Shown here: in pieces, positions 4,853 through 7,582 of the stretch
Layout: each line of letters begins with the position of its first letter
Numbering within the stretch: the first letter of the stretch is position 1
From: Parcubacteria group bacterium
Lineage (GTDB): Bacteria; Patescibacteriota; Minisyncoccia; Phycocordibacterales; GCA-002724975
Length of the DNA stretch: 7,582 nucleotides
Direction: 5' to 3'
NCBI GenBank assembly: GCA_002724975.1
Contig: PBQF01000020.1
Coordinates: 1-7,582 of the forward strand
Translations under genes and position numbers: made by a program
Notes under the pieces: model-generated
The model's database searches: none
What the model was told of the DNA's origin: nothing
What the model saw: the letters and a program-made list of their open reading frames with translations, nothing else

Positions 4853-7582
4853 TCAGATAAAAAAAATAAAAAGAATATTAAATCAACTAAAAAGCTGTAT
4901 ACCCGAAAAGATTTTTTAAAAGTTAGCTCAATAAGTTTGGGAGGTACTGCTATTTTATGGTCTATGCCTGGGAGCATGTTCTTTCTTAAAGGAATTCCAG
5001 ATATTGATAATCCACTGACACACTATCCTAATAGAGGATGGGAAAAAATATATCGTAATCAATATAAATTTGATGATAGCTTTACATTTATTTGTTCACC
5101 TAATTGTACACATGAATGTCGAATGCGAGGTTTTAATAGAAATGGTGTTATGATAAGGACAGAACAAAATTATGATTGTCATAAAATTAAAGATCTTTAT
5201 GGAAATAAAAGTACGCATGCATGGAATCCTAGAGGCTGTTCTAATGGTTTTACTTTTCATAGACGTATTTATGGTAGCAACCGATTAAAATATCCATTAG
5301 TAAGAAAAGAATGGAAACAGTGGGCAGATGATGGTTTCCCATATCTTACACAGAAAATGAGAAATAAGTATAAATTTAACTCAAGAGGGAAGGACACTCT
5401 TGTTAAAATCTCCTGGGATAAAATAGAAGATTATATTGCAAAGGGGTTGATTAATATTTCAACAACATATAGTGGCGAAAAGGGTAAACAGCGTTTATTA
5501 GATCAAGGATATCCTAAAGAAATGTTGACTCATTGGGAAGGTGCAGGAACACGAACCCTCAAACTGAGGGGTGGTATGGGACTATTGGGTGTTATTGGAA
5601 AATATGGAGCTTATCGATTTAGTAATACTTTGGCACTGGTTGACCAGCATGTTAGAGGTGTAGATTCCAAAAATGCTAAAGCTGGTAGAAATTGGTCAAA
5701 TTATACTTGGCATGGAGATCAGGCACCTGGATTTCCTTTTGTACATGGATTGCAAGCATCAGATGTAGATATGAATGAAATGAGATATAGCAAGCTACTG
5801 GTATCAATTGGTAAAAACTTAGTAGAGAATAAACGAGCGGACAATCATTTTGGAGCAGAAATTATGGAGCGTGGTGGTAAACTTGTGAATATATCTCCAG
5901 AATATGGAGCATCTTCATCTAAGGCAGATTATTGGCTTACTATTCGTCCTAATACTGATACCGCCCTTCTTTTAGGTATATCTAAAATTATAATTGATAA
6001 CAATTGGCACGACGAAAAATTCCTAAAGGAATTTTCAGATTTGCCATTATTGATAAGAAAAGATACATTGAAACGATTAAAACCAGAAGATTTTATTAAA
6101 AATTATAAAAATCAATTGTCTGAAGATGGGCCTAGCTATACAATACATGGTTTGAAAAAAAATCAATATAATAAAATTGGTGATTTTACTATTTTTGACA
6201 AACTTACCAATTCAGCAAAACCGCTTACACGTGATGATGTAGGAGTATTATTAAAAAAGAAAAAAATTAATCCAGCACTTGAATGGGAAGGTAATGTTAC
6301 AGCAACTGATGGAAGTGATATTGAGGTATGTACTTTATTTTGGGCATATAAACATGTTCACCTGAAAGATTATGATTTGGATACTGTCGTTGAAATCACA
6401 CACTCAAATAAAGAGTTGATACAGCAATTAGCCAAAGATATTTCTACTATAAAACCAGCGGCTATTCATATTGGCGAAGGTTTAAATCATTGGTTCCATG
6501 CTGTAGAAAATAATCGTGCTTGCTATCTTCCTATGATTTTGACTGGTAATATTGGCAAACGTGGTGCTGGTTGTCATACATGGGCTGGTAATTATAAGGC
6601 AGGAATATTCCAAGGGTCTAAAGAGGCAGGACCTGGTTTTAAAGGCTGGGTTGCAGAAGATCCCTTTAACCCAAATCTAGACCCTAAGGCGAAATCAAAA
6701 GACTTGAAAATAAAAGGGTATGCAAGAGGAGAAGAACCTTCTTATTGGAATGTAGGTGATTTTCCATTGTTGGTTGATACTCCCGAACATGGTAAAAAAT
6801 CATTTACGGGAAAGACACATATGCCAACACCTACAAAAGCAATTTGGCATAATAATGTAAACCTTCTTAATAATGCTAAATACCATTATGAAATGGTTAA
6901 AAATACTAATCCTGGTATTGAAATGATTATCAGTCAAGATATTGAAATGACTGCGACCTGTGAATATGCTGATATTGTATTGCCTGCAAATAGTTGGGCA
7001 GAGCAACAAGCTTATGAGTTAACTGCATCTTGCTCAAATCCATTTTTGCAAATCTGGAACGGAGGATTAAAACCCGTTTTTGATTCTAAAGATGATGTTC
7101 TTATTTGGGCAAGTGTTGCAAAGCAATTAGGAAATATTTTAAAAGATAATCGATTTAAGGATTATTGGAAATTCATTTTAGAAGATAAGGCTGAAGTTTA
7201 TATCGATCGTTTATTAGAAGGAAGTAGTACTACGAAGGGATATACCACAAAGGATATTATGAATGGAAAATATGGTGAACCAGGGTCAGCACTTATGCTT
7301 TTTAGAACCTATCCACGTATACCATTTTATGAACAAATAAAAGAAAGTACGCCATTTTATACGCCAACAGGTAGACTCCAAACTTATAATGATGAACCAG
7401 AAGTTATTGAATATGGGGAGAATTTTATAGTACATAGAGAAGGCCCAGAAGCTACACCCTATCTACCAAATGTAATTGTCTCTAATAATCCTTTAATTCA
7501 GCCTGAGGATTATGGAATTTCATTAAATGCAACCTCTGCTGAAGAGCGGCAAGTTAGAAATGTGAAAATGTCATGGCGTAAA
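4850..7582 (+). CDS. Molybdopterin catalytic subunit, type II DMSO reductase family, NarG/NxrA-like (3' end outside window)
   Basis: Catalytic alpha subunit binding Mo-bis-MGD and one [4Fe-4S] cluster; by resemblance it reduces nitrate or oxidises nitrite, though selenate, chlorate or another substrate is possible. The frame is open for 911 codons to the window edge. Residues 18-24 (TRKDFLK) followed by a hydrophobic stretch form a Tat-type leader with RK in place of RR, pointing to export in a folded state. Cluster ligands are C82, C86, C90 and C130 (NPRGC), spaced as in NarG but with Cys where NarG has His. D290 in WHGDQAPG is the expected molybdenum ligand. Cofactor-binding segments include IRPNTDTALL (365-374), GEGLNHW (542-548) and GNIGKRGAG (from about 566). 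The visible C-terminal part (YGENFIVHREGPEATPYLPN) resembles NxrA/NarG proteins of roughly 1,150-1,250 residues, so a few hundred residues may lie downstream, probably followed by an iron-sulfur beta subunit. It is in an operon with the fused cytochrome ten bases upstream. Confidence 0.88.
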   Translation, partial: MSDKKNKKNIKSTKKLYTRKDFLKVSSISLGGTAILWSMPGSMFFLKGIPDIDNPLTHYPNRGWEKIYRNQYKFDDSFTFICSPNCTHECRMRGFNRNGVMIRTEQNYDCHKIKDLYGNKSTHAWNPRGCSNGFTFHRRIYGSNRLKYPLVRKEWKQWADDGFPYLTQKMRNKYKFNSRGKDTLVKISWDKIEDYIAKGLINISTTYSGEKGKQRLLDQGYPKEMLTHWEGAGTRTLKLRGGMGLLGVIGKYGAYRFSNTLALVDQHVRGVDSKNAKAGRNWSNYTWHGDQAPGFPFVHGLQASDVDMNEMRYSKLLVSIGKNLVENKRADNHFGAEIMERGGKLVNISPEYGASSSKADYWLTIRPNTDTALLLGISKIIIDNNWHDEKFLKEFSDLPLLIRKDTLKRLKPEDFIKNYKNQLSEDGPSYTIHGLKKNQYNKIGDFTIFDKLTNSAKPLTRDDVGVLLKKKKINPALEWEGNVTATDGSDIEVCTLFWAYKHVHLKDYDLDTVVEITHSNKELIQQLAKDISTIKPAAIHIGEGLNHWFHAVENNRACYLPMILTGNIGKRGAGCHTWAGNYKAGIFQGSKEAGPGFKGWVAEDPFNPNLDPKAKSKDLKIKGYARGEEPSYWNVGDFPLLVDTPEHGKKSFTGKTHMPTPTKAIWHNNVNLLNNAKYHYEMVKNTNPGIEMIISQDIEMTATCEYADIVLPANSWAEQQAYELTASCSNPFLQIWNGGLKPVFDSKDDVLIWASVAKQLGNILKDNRFKDYWKFILEDKAEVYIDRLLEGSSTTKGYTTKDIMNGKYGEPGSALMLFRTYPRIPFYEQIKESTPFYTPTGRLQTYNDEPEVIEYGENFIVHREGPEATPYLPNVIVSNNPLIQPEDYGISLNATSAEERQVRNVKMSWRK

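Noticed and set aside
6800..7009. 69-codon open frame on the - strand
   Set aside because: It lies inside the conserved molybdoenzyme coding region and looks like a chance antisense frame.
1..7582. CRISPR array, insertion sequence or integrase gene
   Set aside because: No regularly spaced repeats, no terminal inverted repeats with a transposase, and no recombinase gene are present in the window.

Overview
This AT-rich window (about 30% G+C by eye) carries, all on the + strand, one complete tRNA gene, two PLP-dependent amino-acid enzymes, and the start of a periplasmic molybdenum respiratory enzyme of the type II DMSO reductase family. The low G+C, weak or absent Shine-Dalgarno sequences, a tRNA without an encoded CCA, and a tryptophanase resembling those of Bacteroides point to a Bacteroidota or other FCB-group bacterium with anaerobic or facultative metabolism. 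This assignment is inferred from recalled family resemblance; no search was run.

Layout. Positions 1-99 are AT-rich, with a 12-bp perfect palindrome ahead of a tRNA-Gly(CCC) at 100-170. A leader of about 326 bp follows (171-496), holding a possible promoter, a 9-bp hairpin with a short T-run and a six-codon mini-ORF. Next is tnaA (497-1867), read as tryptophanase rather than tyrosine phenol-lyase from its substrate-pocket residues. Positions 1868-2060 hold a hairpin terminator that pairs better in the leftward transcript and a tRNA-like remnant with an intact T-arm. Only 23 bases separate that remnant from the first ATG of a group II PLP decarboxylase (2061-3206), which may have lost its original 5' end there.

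After an 80-bp gap with an interrupted inverted repeat, a tightly linked pair begins. The first gene (3286-4839) encodes an exported protein that fuses two c-type cytochrome domains to a heme-b-binding gamma-subunit-like domain (ethylbenzene dehydrogenase-related). Ten bases later comes the catalytic molybdopterin subunit (4850 to beyond the window end, 911 codons visible), which looks like NarG/NxrA and has a Tat-like leader with an RK pair. Together they would form an outward-facing oxidoreductase: the catalytic subunit handles an oxyanion (nitrate/nitrite most likely by resemblance), an iron-sulfur beta subunit is expected just downstream, and the fused protein passes electrons between heme b and a periplasmic cytochrome pool.

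The two PLP enzymes likely act on aromatic or other amino acids (indole, pyruvate and ammonia from tryptophan; an amine from decarboxylation). They have no obvious biochemical link to the molybdoenzyme. With an intact tRNA at one side and a tRNA-like remnant between them, they may be accessory cargo.
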